From Streptomyces sclerotialus (GTDB lineage: Bacteria > Actinomycetota > Actinomycetes > Streptomycetales > Streptomycetaceae), in the NCBI RefSeq assembly GCF_040907265.1, contig NZ_JBFOHP010000002.1, forward strand, positions 1,550,001-1,614,000: DNA of 64,000 bases. Direction: 5' to 3'. Both the position numbers and the translations under genes were made by a program. The notes beneath the pieces were generated by a model. The model ran no database searches, was not told where the DNA came from, and was given only the letters and a program-made list of their open reading frames with translations. This document shows, in pieces, positions 17,195 through 25,531 of the stretch. The stretch's first letter is position 1. Each line of letters starts with the position of its first letter.

Positions 17195-17222
17195 GCTCTC
17201 GCGCTCGCCGGCCCTCGAGAGC
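17195..17222 (-). terminator. Hairpin after the NUDIX / small membrane protein pair
   Basis: GCTCTCG (17195-17201) pairs with CGAGAGC (17216-17222) across a 14-base loop, just past the stop of the minus-strand small gene at 17229. Confidence 0.4.
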
Positions 17223-17228
17223 GCCCGC

Positions 17229-17381
17229 TCAGGAGAACACGGCGGCCAGCACGATCAGAAGGAGCAGCACGGCCGGCGTCTCCCAGCGCATCGCGCGCCT
17301 GAGGGTGCGCAGGTCCGGCATCGAACCTCGACCGCTGCTCCCCGAAGAGCCCGCCCCGCTGTCGTCGTTGTCGTCACTCAT
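17229..17381 (-). CDS. Small single-pass membrane protein (50 residues)
   Basis: MSDDNDDSGAGSSG opens an acidic, Ser/Gly-rich N-terminus of about 20 residues. A basic segment (MPDLRTLRRAMRW) and a C-terminal transmembrane helix (ETPAVLLLLIVLAAVFS) follow. The ATG at 17381 has GAGGACC ahead of it and lies 10 bases after the NUDIX stop, so it is probably the second gene of that operon. The layout (acidic tail, basic junction, terminal helix) suggests a tail-anchored protein with its N-terminus in the cytoplasm. I do not recognise the family. Confidence 0.65.
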   Translation of the reverse strand: MSDDNDDSGAGSSGSSGRGSMPDLRTLRRAMRWETPAVLLLLIVLAAVFS

Positions 17382-17390
17382 CGCCGGTCC

Positions 17391-17870
17391 TCAGGCCTTC
17401 CCTGCGCCCTCGAACCACGTGGGGGCGTCTTCCGTGGCCTGCTTGATCCGGTCGAGCGCGAACGCCTCCATCGGGGGCAGCGCGTCCAGCTCGAACCAGC
17501 CGACCTCCAGGGACTCGTCATCGTTCACGCGCGCCTCGCCGCCGGTGGCGCGGCAGAGGAAGCAGATGTCCATGAACTGGCAGCGGTCGCCGTTGGGGTA
17601 GGTGACCGGCTCCAGCGCCTGGACCAGAAGGAGACGCTCCGGGACGCAGTGGACGGCGGTCTCCTCGAAGACCTCGCGCACGGCGCAGACGGCGGGCTGT
17701 TCGCCCGGCTCGGGGATGCCCCCGATGATCGACCAGCGGCCGCTGTCGACGCGGCGCCCCAGCAGCACCCGCCGCTCGTCGTCGAAGACGATCGCGCTGA
17801 CGCCGGGCATCCAGAGCAGCTGGTGGCCGGCGGTCGCGCGGATTTCGCGGATGAAGTCGGGTGTCGCCAT
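17391..17870 (-). CDS. NUDIX hydrolase
   Basis: 159 residues. The NUDIX box GX5EX7REVXEEXGV is present as GIPEPGE followed seven residues later by REVFEETAV, about residues 51-73, and supplies the catalytic glutamates and Mg2+ site. The segment YPNGDRCQFMDICFLCR after it is typical of a subgroup acting on nucleoside diphosphate derivatives; the substrate cannot be told. The ATG at 17870 is preceded by AAGG at 8 bases. It is followed at 10 bases by the small membrane protein gene. Confidence 0.88.
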   Translation of the reverse strand: MATPDFIREIRATAGHQLLWMPGVSAIVFDDERRVLLGRRVDSGRWSIIGGIPEPGEQPAVCAVREVFEETAVHCVPERLLLVQALEPVTYPNGDRCQFMDICFLCRATGGEARVNDDESLEVGWFELDALPPMEAFALDRIKQATEDAPTWFEGAGKA

Positions 17871-17969
17871 GCCCCGCACCTTAGCGAGCGCCCGGCGCGG
17901 GGACGAAATGCTTCGGGAGCCTTACCGGCAGGCCGTCCGGGCCGTCCGGGCCCGGTGCCGCCGACCGGC

Positions 17970-18560
17970 TCAGGCGGCGCCCCGGGCGGGTTTCGGCTGC
18001 AGGCCCAGCCGGGAGCGGATGCAGCGGACCGCGGCCTCCGCGTCGTCGACGGTGACCGTGAACGTACGGCCGTCACCGAGCCGGAGGATCACCGCCTCAC
18101 CGCGGCGCACGATCACCCCCGTGCCCTGTTCCGGGCGCCATCGGTAGCCCCAGCCGCCCCAGTGGCAGGGCGTGACGCGGGGCGCGAAGTCGACGTCGAC
18201 CACGTGCGAGAGCGGGATGCGGCGGCGGGGCAGTCCGATGTGGCCGCAGCGCACCTCAAGACAGTCCTTGTCGACCCGCACGGCCACGTGCACGAAGGCG
18301 AGCGTGCCGAAGAGGACGAGCAGTCCGGCGGCGACGCAGCCGACGACGGCCATCACCAGCGGAGTCGAGCCCGACGTCCAGGCGTCGTCGACCGCCAGCT
18401 CGATGCCCAGCGCCATGCACGCGGCCCCGGCGGCGGCCAGCAGCCACTGGAAGCGGTTGGTGGCCCGTCCGTGCCAGACCTCGGGTACGGAGCCGCAGGG
18501 CGAGTCCTGCGCGCCGTCACTGTGGGGGGCTGCTGCCCCCTCCTGGGGGTGGTCCCTCAT
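17970..18560 (-). CDS. Conserved membrane protein with a PH-like C-terminal domain
   Basis: 196 residues. Two transmembrane helices lie at about residues 38-58 and 66-90 (QWLLAAAGAACMALGIELAV; LVMAVVGCVAAGLLVLFGTL). The C-terminal 100 residues are beta-rich with VRVDKDCLEVRCGHIGLPRRRIPL, then HWGGWGYRWRPEQGTGVIVRRGEAVILRL, resembling bacterial PH-like or DUF3093-type domains. The C-terminal helix is DAEAAVRCIRSRL. I cannot give a function. The ATG at 18560 has a weak ribosome-binding site; the frame is open to 18650. Confidence 0.65.
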   Translation of the reverse strand: MRDHPQEGAAAPHSDGAQDSPCGSVPEVWHGRATNRFQWLLAAAGAACMALGIELAVDDAWTSGSTPLVMAVVGCVAAGLLVLFGTLAFVHVAVRVDKDCLEVRCGHIGLPRRRIPLSHVVDVDFAPRVTPCHWGGWGYRWRPEQGTGVIVRRGEAVILRLGDGRTFTVTVDDAEAAVRCIRSRLGLQPKPARGAA

Positions 18561-18751
18561 GCTTCGCAGCGTACGCGTATTCGCCTCGCCCGGCAGCGGG
18601 CGCCGTGGCCCTCCGTGACGGGTGGGACGCGGGGCGCCGACTGCGTCCACGGAGGCGGAGCCGATCGTTCAGTTGACGCGTTCCGTAACGGGTCCGCTCC
18701 GTTGCGTACCGCCCCTGGGGGCGAGCCGCTGCCCCCCCCGAAGGGCGTTGC

Positions 18752-19591
18752 TCAGCGGGCCGGTTCCGCGGCCGGTTCGCCGGGCGCGGGGACGGCGGCC
18801 CCGCCACGGAGGCCGGCCCCGATACCGGAGAGCAGTCTGCCCTCCTCGTACGCCAGCGCCGCCTCCGGGAGCGCACCGGTGCGCCCGCTGAGGAGGACGG
18901 TCAGGTCGCTGCTCGGGGTGGCGGCGGGCGCCGGTTCGGCACCGATGCGGCGCAGCGCCTGGGCGGCGACCGCGTCCGCGGAACCGTGGAGCGTGAGCGC
19001 GGGCCCGTCCGGACGCTGCAGCGCGTCCCTGATGCGGTCGGCGACCAGCTCGTAGTGCGTGCAGCCGAGGACGACGGACCGTACGTCCGGTGGAGTGAGC
19101 GCCGCCGCCGCGGTGATCGCCGCGGTGATCGCCGTCTCGTCGGCGGTCTCCACGGCGTCGGCGAGGCCGGGGCACGGCACCTCGGCGACCTCGGTGTCCG
19201 CCGCGAAGGAGCGGATCAGCCCGCGCTGGTACGGGCTGCCGGTCGTGGCGGGGGTGGCCCAGATCGCCACCGGGCCGCCGCCGGCCGCCGCCGGCTTGAT
19301 CGCGGGAACGGTCCCGATCACCGGCAGGTCCGGCTCCAGCTCGGCGCGGAGCGTGGGCAGCGCGTGGACGGAGGCGGTGTTGCAGGCGACGATCAGGGCG
19401 TCCGGACGGTGCACCGCGGCGTTCCTGGCGACCGCGAGCGCGCGCTCGGTGAGGTCCGCGGCGGTACGCGGGCCCCATGGCATGCCGTCGGGGTCGGAGG
19501 AGAGCACGAGACCGGCGTCGGGCCGCAGCCGCCGTACGGCCGCGGCGGCCGCGAGCAGGCCGGAGCCGGAGTCCATGAGCGCGATCTTCAC
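18752..19591 (-). CDS. Glutamate/aspartate racemase-like protein (MurI superfamily)
   Basis: 279 residues. Both catalytic cysteines of the superfamily are visible, in VACNTASVHALP (about residue 70) and VLGCTHYELV (about residue 176), and MKIALMDSGSGL corresponds to the substrate loop DSGxGG of MurI, here with Leu for the second Gly. MurI makes D-glutamate for peptidoglycan. Streptomyces usually has one canonical murI in another context, so this may be a paralogue with a different substrate. The GTG start has no clear Shine-Dalgarno; a TAAAGT -10-like hexamer seven bases upstream suggests a leaderless message. Confidence 0.8.
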   Translation of the reverse strand: MKIALMDSGSGLLAAAAAVRRLRPDAGLVLSSDPDGMPWGPRTAADLTERALAVARNAAVHRPDALIVACNTASVHALPTLRAELEPDLPVIGTVPAIKPAAAGGGPVAIWATPATTGSPYQRGLIRSFAADTEVAEVPCPGLADAVETADETAITAAITAAAALTPPDVRSVVLGCTHYELVADRIRDALQRPDGPALTLHGSADAVAAQALRRIGAEPAPAATPSSDLTVLLSGRTGALPEAALAYEEGRLLSGIGAGLRGGAAVPAPGEPAAEPAR

Positions 19592-19611
19592 CCGGACACT
19601 TTACTCAGCCG

Positions 19612-19636
19612 GGCCCGGTGCGGGCCGCACCGGGCC
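19612..19636. repeat. 11-bp inverted repeat between divergent murI-like and HpnB-like genes
   Basis: GGCCCGGTGCG (19612-19622) and CGCACCGGGCC (19626-19636) are exact reverse complements around GGC. Its place between two divergent starts fits an operator or leader hairpin better than a terminator. Confidence 0.5.
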
Positions 19637-19686
19637 GCTTCCCCGGTGGGCGGTGCGCCGTGCGGCACACTGCCGGAGTGGCTGAG

Positions 19687-20952
19687 ATGGCGTGGATCGC
19701 GGGGGTGTCGCTGGCGGCGTGGGTCTGGCTGCTGGCGGGCCAGGGCTTCTTCTGGCGGACGGACGTGCGCCTGCCGCCCGGCACGGCGCAGCGGCGGCCG
19801 TACGGCCGCACGGAGCCCGCGCAAGGGCCCGGCGAGGCGTCCGGGGACTGGCCCTCCGTGGCCGTCGTCGTCCCGGCGCGGGACGAGGCGGAGGTGCTGC
19901 CGGTGAGCCTGCCGTCGCTGCTGGCGCAGGAGTATCCGGGGCGGGCCGAGGTCTTCCTCGTCGACGACGGCAGCACGGACGGCACCGGGGCGCTGGCCCG
20001 CGCGCTGGCCGCCGGGCACGGCGGACTGCCGCTGACCGTGACCTCGCCGGGTGAGCCGGCCCCGGGGTGGACGGGCAAGCTGTGGGCGGTGCGGCACGGC
20101 ACGGCGCTCGCCCGGGAGCGCACGGACGCGGACTACCTGCTGCTGACCGACGCGGACATCGCGCACGGGCCGGACAGCCTGCGTGCCCTCGTGTCCGCCG
20201 CCCGTGCGGCCGACCTGGACCTGGTGTCACAGATGGCGCGGCTGCGGGTGGCGGACTTCTGGGAACGGCTGATCGTCCCGGCGTTCGTGTACTTCTTCGG
20301 CCAGCTGTACCCGTTCCGCTGGGTGAACCGGCCCGGCGCACGTACCGCGGCGGCGGCCGGCGGCTGCGTACTGCTGCGCCGGGACGCCGCCGAGCGGGCC
20401 GGGATCCCGGAGCGCATCCGGCACGCGGTGATCGACGACGTGACGCTGGCCCGCGCCGTGAAGCGCTCCGGAGGCCGGCGCGGGCCGGGCTCGGGGCGGA
20501 TCTGGCTGGGACTCGCGGACCACGTGGAGAGCGTGCGGCCGTATCCGCGCCTGGCCGACCTGTGGCGGATGGTGGCGCGCAGCGCGTACGCACAACTCCT
20601 GCACAGTCCGTTGCTGTTGGCGGGCACGGTCCTGGGTCTCGCGCTGGTCTATCTGGTGCCGCCGGTCGCGCTGGTCGCGGGCCTGATCGGCGGCGGCGCG
20701 CCGGCCGCGGTCCTCGGGGGCCTGGCGTGGGCGGTGATGGCGGGGACGTATCTGCCGATGCTGCGCTACTACCGGCAGCCCCCGTGGACGGCGCCCCTGT
20801 TGCCGTTCACGGCGCTGCTGTACCTCCTGATGACGGTGGACTCGGCCGTGCAGCACTACCGCGGGCGCGGCGCCGCGTGGAAGGGACGGACGTACGGGGC
20901 GCCGCCTACGGGGGCGGGGGCCGCCTCAGGAGAGGCCTCCGAGGGCGCGTAG
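19687..20952 (+). CDS. Glycosyltransferase family 2, hopanoid-associated HpnB-like
   Basis: 421 residues. An N-terminal helix (residues 2-18) leads to a GT-A domain with VAVVVPARDEAEVLP, FLVDDGSTDGT and the DAD motif in YLLLTDADIAHGP. The stretch WTGKLWAVRHG, then FWERLIVPAFVYFFGQLYPF, and the RTAAAAGGC segment are closely HpnB-like. DDVTLARAVKRSGG is the acceptor/base region, and the C-terminus holds three membrane helices ending in QHYRGRGAAWKGR. HpnB is tied to hopanoid clusters, but no squalene-hopene genes are near, so this is an orphan. Its start is taken at the ATG 8 bases after GGAG; a GTG lies 9 bases earlier. Confidence 0.85.
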   Translation: MAWIAGVSLAAWVWLLAGQGFFWRTDVRLPPGTAQRRPYGRTEPAQGPGEASGDWPSVAVVVPARDEAEVLPVSLPSLLAQEYPGRAEVFLVDDGSTDGTGALARALAAGHGGLPLTVTSPGEPAPGWTGKLWAVRHGTALARERTDADYLLLTDADIAHGPDSLRALVSAARAADLDLVSQMARLRVADFWERLIVPAFVYFFGQLYPFRWVNRPGARTAAAAGGCVLLRRDAAERAGIPERIRHAVIDDVTLARAVKRSGGRRGPGSGRIWLGLADHVESVRPYPRLADLWRMVARSAYAQLLHSPLLLAGTVLGLALVYLVPPVALVAGLIGGGAPAAVLGGLAWAVMAGTYLPMLRYYRQPPWTAPLLPFTALLYLLMTVDSAVQHYRGRGAAWKGRTYGAPPTGAGAASGEASEGA

Positions 20953-20963
20953 ACACGCACGGT

Positions 20964-21038
20964 CGCACCGTCCGAAGGCTCGGAGGCACGCACCGTCCGA
21001 AGGTGCGGAGGCGCGTGCCGCCCGAGGGCGCGGAGGTA
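20964..21038. repeat. Three tandem 25-bp repeats between HpnB-like and TerD/TerA genes
   Basis: Units at 20964-20988 and 20989-21013 share CGCACCGTCCGAAGG followed by CGGAGGC; the third (21014-21038) is more diverged (CGTGCCGCCCGAGGG). The array lies in the gap between convergent genes. Confidence 0.85.
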
Positions 21039-21044
21039 CGCGCC

Positions 21045-22427
21045 TCATTTCCGGCCCGGTGCCCACCGCATCCCCCACCCGTACGCCTGGTCCACCGTGC
21101 GCTGCGGGCTGACGCCCCGCTCGGGGACGAGGTAGCGGGCCTCACGCTGGACGACCAGTTCGCTGCCGGTGTTGATGAGCAGCGCCAGCGCGCAGACGTT
21201 GGACGGGACGGTGCACTCGTCGAGGGAGAAGTCGACGGGCGCGCCGCGCTGCGGGGTGAGGGTGACCGTGGCGTTCAGGTCGCCGAAGCTGCGCGCGCCT
21301 TCGTAGATGGTGACGAAGAACAGGATCCGCTTGATGAGGTGCTGGTGGTCGAGGCTGACCGTGAGGTTCTCGCCGGAGGCCACGGCGCCGGTGCGGTCGT
21401 CCCCGTCGAGGTGGATGTACGGCGGGGCGTGCAGGGAGCCGAAGGCGTTGCCCAGGGCCTGTACGACGCCCTTGCTGCCGTCGGTCAGTTCGTACAGCGC
21501 GCCCAGGTCGAGGTCGAGCGCCGCGGGACCGGCGAGCGCCCGGGTCAGCTTGCGGCCCCAGCCCGATCCCGCGGGTGCCTGGCGCGTCCGCCAGTTGAGG
21601 TTCACCCGCAGCGCGCCCGAGGTGCCCCCTTGTTTCGTCAGCGAAACGGCGGGCGCTTCCTTCGTCAGGGTGACTTTCGAGAGACGTACGGGGGTGGGGG
21701 CGGGCGCGCTCGCGGTGCGCGCCGGGGGCGTGCGGGTTGACGCACCGAGTTGACCTTGGGGCGCCGTGTGCTCCGGCGTGGCCTCGGGAGCTTCCGGGAC
21801 GGCAGCGGGCGCTCCCGGGGGCACAGGGACGGCGGGCGCCGGGCCCGGATCGTCCACGGTGATCCCGTAGTCCGTCGCCAGACCGGCCAGTCCGCGGTCG
21901 TAGCCCTGGCCGACCGCGCGGAACTTCCAGCCGCCCTGTCGCCGGTAGAGCTCGCCGAGCACGAAGGCGGTCTCCACGGTGGCGTCCTGGCTGTCGAACC
22001 GGACGAGTTCGGCACCACCGGGGCCCGCGGCCGCAGCACCACCGGAGCCCGCGCCCGAGCTTCCCGTAGGTGCGCCCGTCGCGTCGAGGACCCGTACGCT
22101 CAGCCCCGGCACCTGCCCGAACGTTCCGCCGTCCGCGGAGGCCGCGAGCACCACCCGGTCGACCGCCGGCTCCATGGCGGCGAGGTCGACGGCGAGGGTG
22201 TCGGCCGTCGTGCCGTCCGCCGTCCGCTTGCCCTCGTGGCGCACGGCGCCCGCGGCGTGCACCGGCTGGTTGTAGAACACGAAGTCGCCGTCGTCCCGCA
22301 CCTTGCCGCCGCTCAGCAGCAGCGCGGAGGCGTCCACGTCGGGGACGCCGGGACCGGTCCGCCAGCTCAGCTCGATCCGTACCGCGCCGGCCTCCACCGG
22401 AGCGTTGCCCCCCTTGGGCATCGACAT
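21045..22427 (-). CDS. TerD/TerA-family protein (two tellurium-resistance-type domains)
   Basis: 460 residues. The N-terminal TerD-like domain (about 1-190) carries [30 protein letters not shown] and [25 protein letters not shown], where Asp/Glu loops bind Ca2+. A Pro/Ala-rich linker (about 190-265) joins a TerA-like second domain (about 280-450) with [24 protein letters not shown] and the segment [18 protein letters not shown]. Such proteins form membrane-associated Ca2+-binding stress assemblies; tellurite is only one trigger. The ATG at 22427 follows AAGGAGG. No TerC or TerZ neighbours are present. Confidence 0.88.
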   Translation of the reverse strand: MSMPKGGNAPVEAGAVRIELSWRTGPGVPDVDASALLLSGGKVRDDGDFVFYNQPVHAAGAVRHEGKRTADGTTADTLAVDLAAMEPAVDRVVLAASADGGTFGQVPGLSVRVLDATGAPTGSSGAGSGGAAAAGPGGAELVRFDSQDATVETAFVLGELYRRQGGWKFRAVGQGYDRGLAGLATDYGITVDDPGPAPAVPVPPGAPAAVPEAPEATPEHTAPQGQLGASTRTPPARTASAPAPTPVRLSKVTLTKEAPAVSLTKQGGTSGALRVNLNWRTRQAPAGSGWGRKLTRALAGPAALDLDLGALYELTDGSKGVVQALGNAFGSLHAPPYIHLDGDDRTGAVASGENLTVSLDHQHLIKRILFFVTIYEGARSFGDLNATVTLTPQRGAPVDFSLDECTVPSNVCALALLINTGSELVVQREARYLVPERGVSPQRTVDQAYGWGMRWAPGRK

Positions 22428-22587
22428 GGCCGCCTCCTTCGGATTCGCGCTCCCGCTTCGCGGCGCGCCGCCTCCCAACCTAGGGGGTCGCCGACGTGCG
22501 CAGTCCCCACCGACGAAGGCAAGATTTCACCTGCCGGTGAGCCGCGCTTTACACGTTTCAAACGGGTGTTGGCGACCGATTTTCCCG

Positions 22588-22609
22588 GGTTCACCCGCAT
22601 TAGTGAACC
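22588..22609. promoter_or_regulatory. 7-bp inverted repeat in an A/T-rich promoter region
   Basis: GGTTCAC (22588-22594) and GTGAACC (22603-22609) flank an 8-base spacer in the A/T-richer stretch 22490-22686 between the divergent TerD/TerA and DUF6643-like genes. It is a candidate operator. Confidence 0.4.
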
Positions 22610-22686
22610 GCAGCCACTACCGACACGTAAAACAACCCTCTTTTCAGGCTCCCCAACCAGCACATCGTGGGCTTAACTTAAGAGGC

Positions 22687-23122
22687 ATGACCTCCCCCCG
22701 CTCTACCTACGGCGGCGGCTACTACGCTTCGCCCTCCTTCCCGGACACCCCGATCTACGACAGCCTCGTCGCCGAGCGCGGCACCCCCCAGATCGCGCCG
22801 ATCAGGGTCCAGCCTCCGTACGACATCGGCTCGTCGTCCTCGTACTCGTCACCGGCCCTCCCGGCCCTGCCCGCCCTCCCCCTCCGGCCCCTCGCACACC
22901 CCCGCCCAGCAGGGGTACCCCGCGCAGGCGCCGATGCAGCCCGCGCCCACGCCCTACATCCCGCAGCAGTCCGCGGGCCCCCAGGGCTACTCGGGCCAGC
23001 AGCAGCCCCGGCGCCCGATGAGTACGGGATACGAAGCGATGCGCCCGGCGGCCCCGGTCGCGCCGCGCCCCGCTCCGTACGAGGACCAGTACGGCCGCCC
23101 TCAGCACCCGCGCGGTTACTGA
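22687..23122 (+). pseudogene. DUF6643-like Streptomyces protein with an apparent frameshift
   Basis: The ATG at 22687 (AAGAGG upstream) opens MTSPRSTYGGGYYASPSFPD and continues DTPIYDSLVAERGTPQIAPI, the conserved start of a Streptomyces family I recall as DUF6643. The frame then drifts into Arg/Pro-rich text. The expected C-terminus (TPYIPQQSAGPQGYSGQQ, TGYEAMRPAAPVAPRP, then YGRPQHPRGY and stop at 23122) is in the +1 frame. The switch point is a run of five C at 22878-22882; four C would restore one continuous protein of about 145 residues. It could be a sequencing or assembly error, phase variation at the C-run, or a real mutation. The function is unknown. Confidence 0.8.
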
Positions 23123-23126
23123 CCCC

Positions 23127-23166
23127 GGCGCCCGGCCATGTGTCCGGGCGCCCGGCCAATTGTCCG
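23127..23166 (+). repeat. Two tandem 20-bp repeats upstream of the MOSC gene
   Basis: GGCGCCCGGCCATGTGTCCG (23127-23146) is followed directly by the same sequence with AT for TG in the middle (23147-23166). The array ends 22 bases before the MOSC start. Confidence 0.75.
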
Positions 23167-23188
23167 ACCCGGCTGGCAGGATGGGCCC

Positions 23189-24013
23189 ATGCCGAACTCA
23201 TGCCTCCGTGCCCTCCAGCTGTATCCGGTGAAGTCGCTCGCGGGGACCTCCCCGGACTCGGCCGCCGTGGAGCCATGGGGCCTGGCCGGGGACCGGCGCT
23301 GGCTGCTGGTCGACGAGCAGCGCCGGCTCGTCACGCAGCGGTCCCGGCCGCAGCTGGCGTTGGCCGTCGCGCAGGCGCTGCCCGACGGGGGAATCAGGGT
23401 CGCGGCGCCGGGGATGGAAGACCTGTCCGTGGAGGTCCCCGCTCCCGTCGCGACCGTGCCGGTGCAGGTCTGGCGCGACAAGGTGGACGCCGTGCCCGCG
23501 TCCCCTGCGGCCGCCGAGTGGTTCAGCACGTACCTGGGCACCGAGGTCTCGCTCGTTCACATGGATGATCCGGCCGTCCGCCGGGCCGTGCGCCAGGATT
23601 TCGCGCGGCCCGGCGACACGGTGAGCTTCGCCGACGCCTTCCCGCTGCTGCTCACCACCTCCTCCTCGCTGGACGCCCTCAACTCCCTGATCGCCCAGGG
23701 CGACCACGCCGACGAGGGCCCGCTGCCGATGGACCGCTTCCGGCCGAACGTCGTCATCGAGGGCACCGCGCCGTGGGCCGAGGACGACTGGGAGCGGGTG
23801 CGGATCGGCGAGGTGACCTTCCAGGTCGTCAAGCCCTGCGACCGCTGCGTGGTGACCACCACCGACCAGCGCACCGCCGAGCGCGGCAAGGAGCCGCTGC
23901 GCACGCTCGCGCGCCACCGCCGCTTCGGTGACGACCTCGTGTTCGGACAGAACCTCATACCCGAATCGCGCGGCACGCTCCGGGCCGGCGACCCCTTCGA
24001 GGTCCTGAGCTGA
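23189..24013 (+). CDS. MOSC domain protein with N-terminal beta-barrel domain
   Basis: 274 residues. The N-terminal MOSC_N barrel (about 1-115) has LQLYPVKSLAGTSPDSAAVE and GLAGDRRWLLVDEQ; the C-terminal MOSC domain (about 120-270) ends with the signature KPCDRCVVTTTDQRTAERGKEPLRTL, where Cys-Asp-Arg-Cys supplies the molybdenum or sulfur-carrier cysteine. Relatives (mARC, YcbX, Moco sulfurase C-termini) reduce N-hydroxylated compounds using Mo cofactor. GQNLIPESRGTLRAGDPFEVL closes the domain as usual. The ATG at 23189 follows GGCAGGATGG. It stands alone as a transcription unit. Confidence 0.9.
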   Translation: MPNSCLRALQLYPVKSLAGTSPDSAAVEPWGLAGDRRWLLVDEQRRLVTQRSRPQLALAVAQALPDGGIRVAAPGMEDLSVEVPAPVATVPVQVWRDKVDAVPASPAAAEWFSTYLGTEVSLVHMDDPAVRRAVRQDFARPGDTVSFADAFPLLLTTSSSLDALNSLIAQGDHADEGPLPMDRFRPNVVIEGTAPWAEDDWERVRIGEVTFQVVKPCDRCVVTTTDQRTAERGKEPLRTLARHRRFGDDLVFGQNLIPESRGTLRAGDPFEVLS

Positions 24014-24200
24014 CGTCAGCACGTGTTCTCACCCCGACGCGACGACGCTGCCACGCCCCGCTGCGCGCACTGCCGACGGTGCGGCGCAGCCGGGCTACGC
24101 CCGTTGCTGTCCGCACCGCACACCCCCTGTCGGCCGCATTGCGAGGCCCTGCCCGGCCTGCATAAGGTGAGCGCATCGAGGTGGCGACAGGGAGATTCAC

Positions 24201-25097
24201 TTGCGAATGCCCGCCGGGGACGCGGCACAGGAGCGCCTCATCCCGGTGCACCATATGCGCCCTGGGGACCACGCCTTCGTCGGTTACGACGACGACGAGA
24301 TCCGCTGGGAGGTCCTGACCGCCTTCACACGGCTCGGCCTGGCGCGCGGCGAGCGGGTCATCGTCTTCCCGCACCCGGGGCTCCGCGAGGAAGAGGTGCT
24401 GGCCCGGCTGGACTTCCCCCACCGCACGACGGCGGCCGCCCGCGTCGAAGGACAGTTGGTGCTCAGCAGCATGCGCCGGCTCATCAGCCCCGACCCCGCC
24501 TTCACGGCGGACCGGCAGTGGAGCCGGCTGCGCGAGGAGACCGCGCAGGCCGTCGCGGACGGTTACACGGGCCTGCGGACGTTCATCGACATGCACTGGG
24601 TGCCGGAACTGGGCGCGGACGTGCACACGATGATGCACCGCGAGTCGAACGCCGACGACCTGTTCAAGGGCCGCCCGTACAGCGAGATCTGTGCGTACGA
24701 CCGGCGCTGGTTCACCCCGGAGGTGCTGGCCGCCATGGCTGAGGCGCACCCCCGCAACCTCCTCGAACGGCTCGGCGCGCTGCATACGGAGCGGGCCCCG
24801 GACGGTGCGCTGTGCCTCGTGGGCGAGGCCGACACCGCGACGAAACAACTCTTCCTCACCACCCTGGAACTGGCCCTGGCGCAGAGCGCGGGCGCGGGCC
24901 GGCTCGTCCTGGACCTGAACCGGCTGCACTTCCTGTCGGTCGGCTGCGCCACCGGCCTCCTCACACTCGTCCAGGACGCGAACGGGCACCACCGGGTCGA
25001 CGTCCGCTGCGGCCCGGTGCAGCACAAGCTCCTCCAGCGGCTGGGTGCGGCATCGATTTCGCGGCTGACGTTGTCGGAGGTGGCGCGACCGTGCTGA
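24201..25097 (+). CDS. MEDS-domain sensor with C-terminal STAS domain
   Basis: 298 residues. The MEDS (DcmR sensory) domain spans about residues 10-180: MRPGDHAFVGYDDDEIRWEVLTAF, then the RLISPDP and GLRTFIDMHW segments. A STAS-like domain follows (about 195-295: LCLVGEADTATKQLFLTTLE, LVLDLNRLHFLSVGCATGLL). In Streptomyces such proteins are often fused with an HATPase in one polypeptide and act in anti-sigma networks. Here the HATPase is a separate overlapping gene. The TTG at 24201 has GGGAG six bases before it; an ATG at 24207 is the alternative. The cue sensed is unknown. Confidence 0.8.
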   Translation: MRMPAGDAAQERLIPVHHMRPGDHAFVGYDDDEIRWEVLTAFTRLGLARGERVIVFPHPGLREEEVLARLDFPHRTTAAARVEGQLVLSSMRRLISPDPAFTADRQWSRLREETAQAVADGYTGLRTFIDMHWVPELGADVHTMMHRESNADDLFKGRPYSEICAYDRRWFTPEVLAAMAEAHPRNLLERLGALHTERAPDGALCLVGEADTATKQLFLTTLELALAQSAGAGRLVLDLNRLHFLSVGCATGLLTLVQDANGHHRVDVRCGPVQHKLLQRLGAASISRLTLSEVARPC

Positions 25098-25531
25098 TCC
25101 CCGAGTCCGCTCACCCCCAGGGCACCAGTGACGAATCAGGCGTCAGATACCTGCTGCAGCGCCGCTTCACCGCCCGGCTGCTCCCGCAGGTACGGCTGCT
25201 CGTCGAGGAGTGCGCGGCCCGTGAAGGGCTCACCGAGCCGCGGCGCGGGGAGTTCGTGCTGGCGGTGGACGAGGTGGCGGGCAACGCCGTGGAGCATGCG
25301 GGCGGCAGCGGCCGGCTGGTCCTGCGCCGGATCGACGACGAACTGGAGTGCCTGGTCATCGACTCGGGCCCCGGCTTCACGGAGGCCGTCATCCCCGAGC
25401 TGCTGCCGGGCCTGGACGGTGCGCCCACGGGGCGCGGGCTGTGGATGGCCCGGCTGGTCGCCGACCGGCTGACGATCGCCGCCGGCCCGCAGGACGGCGC
25501 GGTGGTCACGCTGGCGGTACGGCTGTCCTGA
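25091..25531 (+). CDS. HATPase-domain anti-sigma regulatory protein (RsbW-like)
   Basis: 146 residues. The GHKL ATPase motifs are N box EFVLAVDEVAGNAVEHA, G1 CLVIDSGPGF and G2 PTGRGLWMARLVADRL, all near their usual places. Such proteins bind ATP and sequester sigma factors or phosphorylate anti-anti-sigma STAS proteins. Its GTG overlaps the stop of the MEDS-STAS gene by 7 bases, with GGAGGTGG upstream, so the two are coupled and probably act as a split version of the fused MEDS-STAS-HATPase. The partner sigma factor is not identified; the SigB-type factor at 524-1312 is 24 kb away. Confidence 0.88.
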   Translation: MLIPESAHPQGTSDESGVRYLLQRRFTARLLPQVRLLVEECAAREGLTEPRRGEFVLAVDEVAGNAVEHAGGSGRLVLRRIDDELECLVIDSGPGFTEAVIPELLPGLDGAPTGRGLWMARLVADRLTIAAGPQDGAVVTLAVRLS

